In this document: piece by piece, positions 5,796 through 6,616 of the stretch | Layout: each line of letters starts with the position of its first letter | How positions within the stretch are numbered: the first letter of the stretch is position 1 | DNA from: an uncultured Bacilli bacterium | Lineage (GTDB): Bacteria; Bacillota_I; Bacilli_A; RF39; UBA660 | Assembly (NCBI GenBank): GCA_947631895.1 | Contig: CANRMU010000053.1 | Coordinates: 1-6,616 of the forward strand | DNA length: 6,616 nt | Direction: 5' to 3' | Notes under the pieces: generated by a model | Told to the model about the DNA's origin: nothing | The model's input: only the letters and a program-made list of their open reading frames with translations | Databases searched by the model: none | Program-made: the position numbers and the translations under genes

Positions 5796-6314
5796 ATGAA
5801 ATTAAATAAAGATAGAATAATTAATTTGTTTTTAGAAAAAATTGAAGTAAATGAAAATGAACTTGATAAAGCAAGAGAAGAATTAATAAAAGCTTATAGA
5901 CTTATTAATATTCAAGAATTAAGTAATATTAATAGAGATTTATTAAATCATAATTTAAAGCCTTTTAATTTTGAAATAGATTATCATAAAAAAGATGATA
6001 GTAAGATTGTTGTTAATGATGGTAATATTTATTTTCAAAATGCTATAGATGTTTCTTTTAATCATAATTATTTTGTTTTAAATATTTATAGTTTTAATGA
6101 AGATGATATTTTAAATATTAATACAACTAAATTATTAGTATTAAAAAATGTTGGAGCAGTAGGTTATGTTAAATTTATAAATGGCGAAAAAATAGAAGGT
6201 AAAAGAATATATACATTTAAAAAAGAAAAAGAATTAACAGAAATAAAAAATAATTTAGAAAATACTTTAAATAATAGAAAACAATTATCTAGAATATTAT
6301 TTAAAAATGTTTAA
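5796..6314 (+). CDS. Hypothetical soluble protein, probable paralog of the preceding gene
   Basis: This 172-residue protein of no recognised family lacks a signal peptide and membrane helices. Residues 1-50 are helical and charged ('NELDKAREELIKAYRLINI'). The middle is beta-like ('FNFEIDYHKKDD' 57-68, 'GNIYFQNAID' 76-85, 'FVLNIYSF' 93-100, 'LLVLKNVGAVGYVKFING' 113-130). Residues 141-172 form a Lys/Glu/Asn-rich helix, possibly a short coiled coil, absent from the shorter preceding protein. Shared segments fall at nearly the same residue numbers in both proteins (38-46 against 40-48, 112-118 against 111-118), suggesting an old tandem duplication. The start is well supported by GGGTGGT (5784-5790), 5 nt before the ATG. 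The gene ends inside a terminator, making it the last of its transcription unit. Confidence 0.75.
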   Translation: MKLNKDRIINLFLEKIEVNENELDKAREELIKAYRLINIQELSNINRDLLNHNLKPFNFEIDYHKKDDSKIVVNDGNIYFQNAIDVSFNHNYFVLNIYSFNEDDILNINTTKLLVLKNVGAVGYVKFINGEKIEGKRIYTFKKEKELTEIKNNLENTLNNRKQLSRILFKNV

Positions 6315-6341
6315 GTTGCATTATTATTTGCAATTTTTTTT
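6313..6341 (+). terminator. Rho-independent terminator ending the cluster
   Basis: AAGTTGCA (6313-6320) pairs with TGCAATTT (6329-6336), with one G-U pair, around an 8-base A/T loop, and a run of eight Ts follows at 6334-6341. The left arm overlaps the TAA stop at 6312-6314. It marks the right boundary of the Tad-like and paralog block. Confidence 0.75.
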
Positions 6342-6355
6342 AATTTAACTTTAAT

Positions 6356-6388
6356 TTGACAAAGTTCTTACAACTCTTAGTTTATAAT
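6356..6388 (+). promoter_or_regulatory. Probable promoter of the Rpn-like nuclease gene
   Basis: A perfect TTGACA (6356-6361) and a perfect TATAAT (6383-6388) are present, but 21 bases apart instead of about 17. Either the TATAAT works with little -35 contribution, or the wide spacing makes the promoter weak or regulator-dependent. A start near 6395 would give a leader of about 22 nt. Confidence 0.5.
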
Positions 6389-6416
6389 AGCAATCTTGAA
6401 AGAGAGGTGAATATAA

Positions 6417-6616
6417 ATGGATACTACTACTGAAAAAGAATTTTGGCATGGTAAGTATAATAGACCTTTTAAAGAAATTTTTGGTAATGAAAAATATGAA
6501 GATTTGTTAAGAGAATTCTTACAAAGAGTTTTAAATAAAAAAATTGAAGAAATTACTTACTTACAAACAGAATTAAAAACTGGTAGTTTAGTAGAAAGAG
6601 CTAAAACTGTTGATTT
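6417..6616 (+). CDS. PD-(D/E)XK nuclease / Rpn-family putative transposase, N-terminal part
   Basis: The first 66 residues of a gene cut off by the window end. 'NRPFKEIFGNEKYEDLLREFL' (split here as residues 15-35), followed by 'VLNKKIEEITYLQTEL' (38-53), is the typical opening of the PDDEXK_2 / Rpn family ('recombination-promoting nuclease/putative transposase'), common in many copies in gut Firmicutes. The last complete codons, 'KTVD', probably reach the first catalytic Asp (D66); the E-x-K part and the C-terminus are outside. The start is supported by AGAGGTG (6403-6409), 7 nt before the ATG. It has its own promoter and follows a terminator, so it is not part of the Tad-like operon. Whether it is intact cannot be seen. 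The family is recognised by motif only. Confidence 0.75.
   Translation, partial: MDTTTEKEFWHGKYNRPFKEIFGNEKYEDLLREFLQRVLNKKIEEITYLQTELKTGSLVERAKTVD

Noticed and set aside
6362..6382. Possible operator in the wide spacer of the nuclease promoter
   Set aside because: I could not find a convincing inverted or direct repeat in the 21-base spacer, so no regulator site is claimed.
1..6616. CRISPR array, tRNA or rRNA genes, or long direct repeats
   Set aside because: No regularly spaced repeats, cloverleaf-like GC-rich stretch or rRNA-like sequence is seen. Short recurring AAT/TTA/AAA-rich words reflect base composition and Asn/Lys/Ile/Leu-rich proteins.

Overview
The window is a very AT-rich piece (by eye about a quarter G+C) of a bacterial genome. 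It is read entirely left to right, with AGGAGG-type ribosome binding sites, TATAAT-type promoters and short U-tailed hairpin terminators. This suggests a low-GC Firmicute or Mollicute-related lineage, such as an uncultured Bacilli/RF39-like gut bacterium. TGA is a true stop in three consecutive genes and TGG encodes Trp, so the standard bacterial code applies rather than the Mycoplasma code. The species assignment is inference.

Layout: (1) Positions 1-243 are the 3' end of an HD-domain hydrolase gene with its own terminator. (2) Positions 307-1389 encode a membrane-anchored extracytoplasmic protein that I read as a divergent serpin-fold protein, in its own transcription unit (extended -10 promoter, terminator at 1388-1418). 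(3) Positions 1484-5264 form a tight operon encoding the inner-membrane core of a Tad/type IV-like secretion or pilus machine: a TadZ-like MinD/ParA ATPase, a TadA/CpaF-like ATPase, and TadB-like and TadC-like membrane platform proteins. Genes overlap or nearly touch. (4) Positions 5307-6314 encode two small soluble proteins of unknown function that look like distant paralogs. They have a candidate promoter overlapping the tadC stop codon and end at a terminator (6313-6341). (5) From 6417 a PD-(D/E)XK (Rpn/PDDEXK_2-type) nuclease or putative transposase gene begins and runs off the end.

How the genes may work together: in known Tad systems TadZ positions the machine, the TadA hexamer powers it, and TadB/TadC form the platform through which pilins are extruded. 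No pilin, prepilin peptidase, TadE/F, CpaB or secretin gene is present between the HD gene and the Rpn gene. Most unusually, the TadA-like protein has lost the Walker A lysine (Gly in its place) along with other normally conserved catalytic-region residues, while the TadZ-like protein keeps an intact Walker A. The serpin-like protein, TadZ, degenerate TadA, TadB, TadC and the two paralogs therefore form a candidate atypical or minimal Tad-derived system. Whether it builds a pilus, secretes something, or depends on parts encoded elsewhere cannot be decided from this window.
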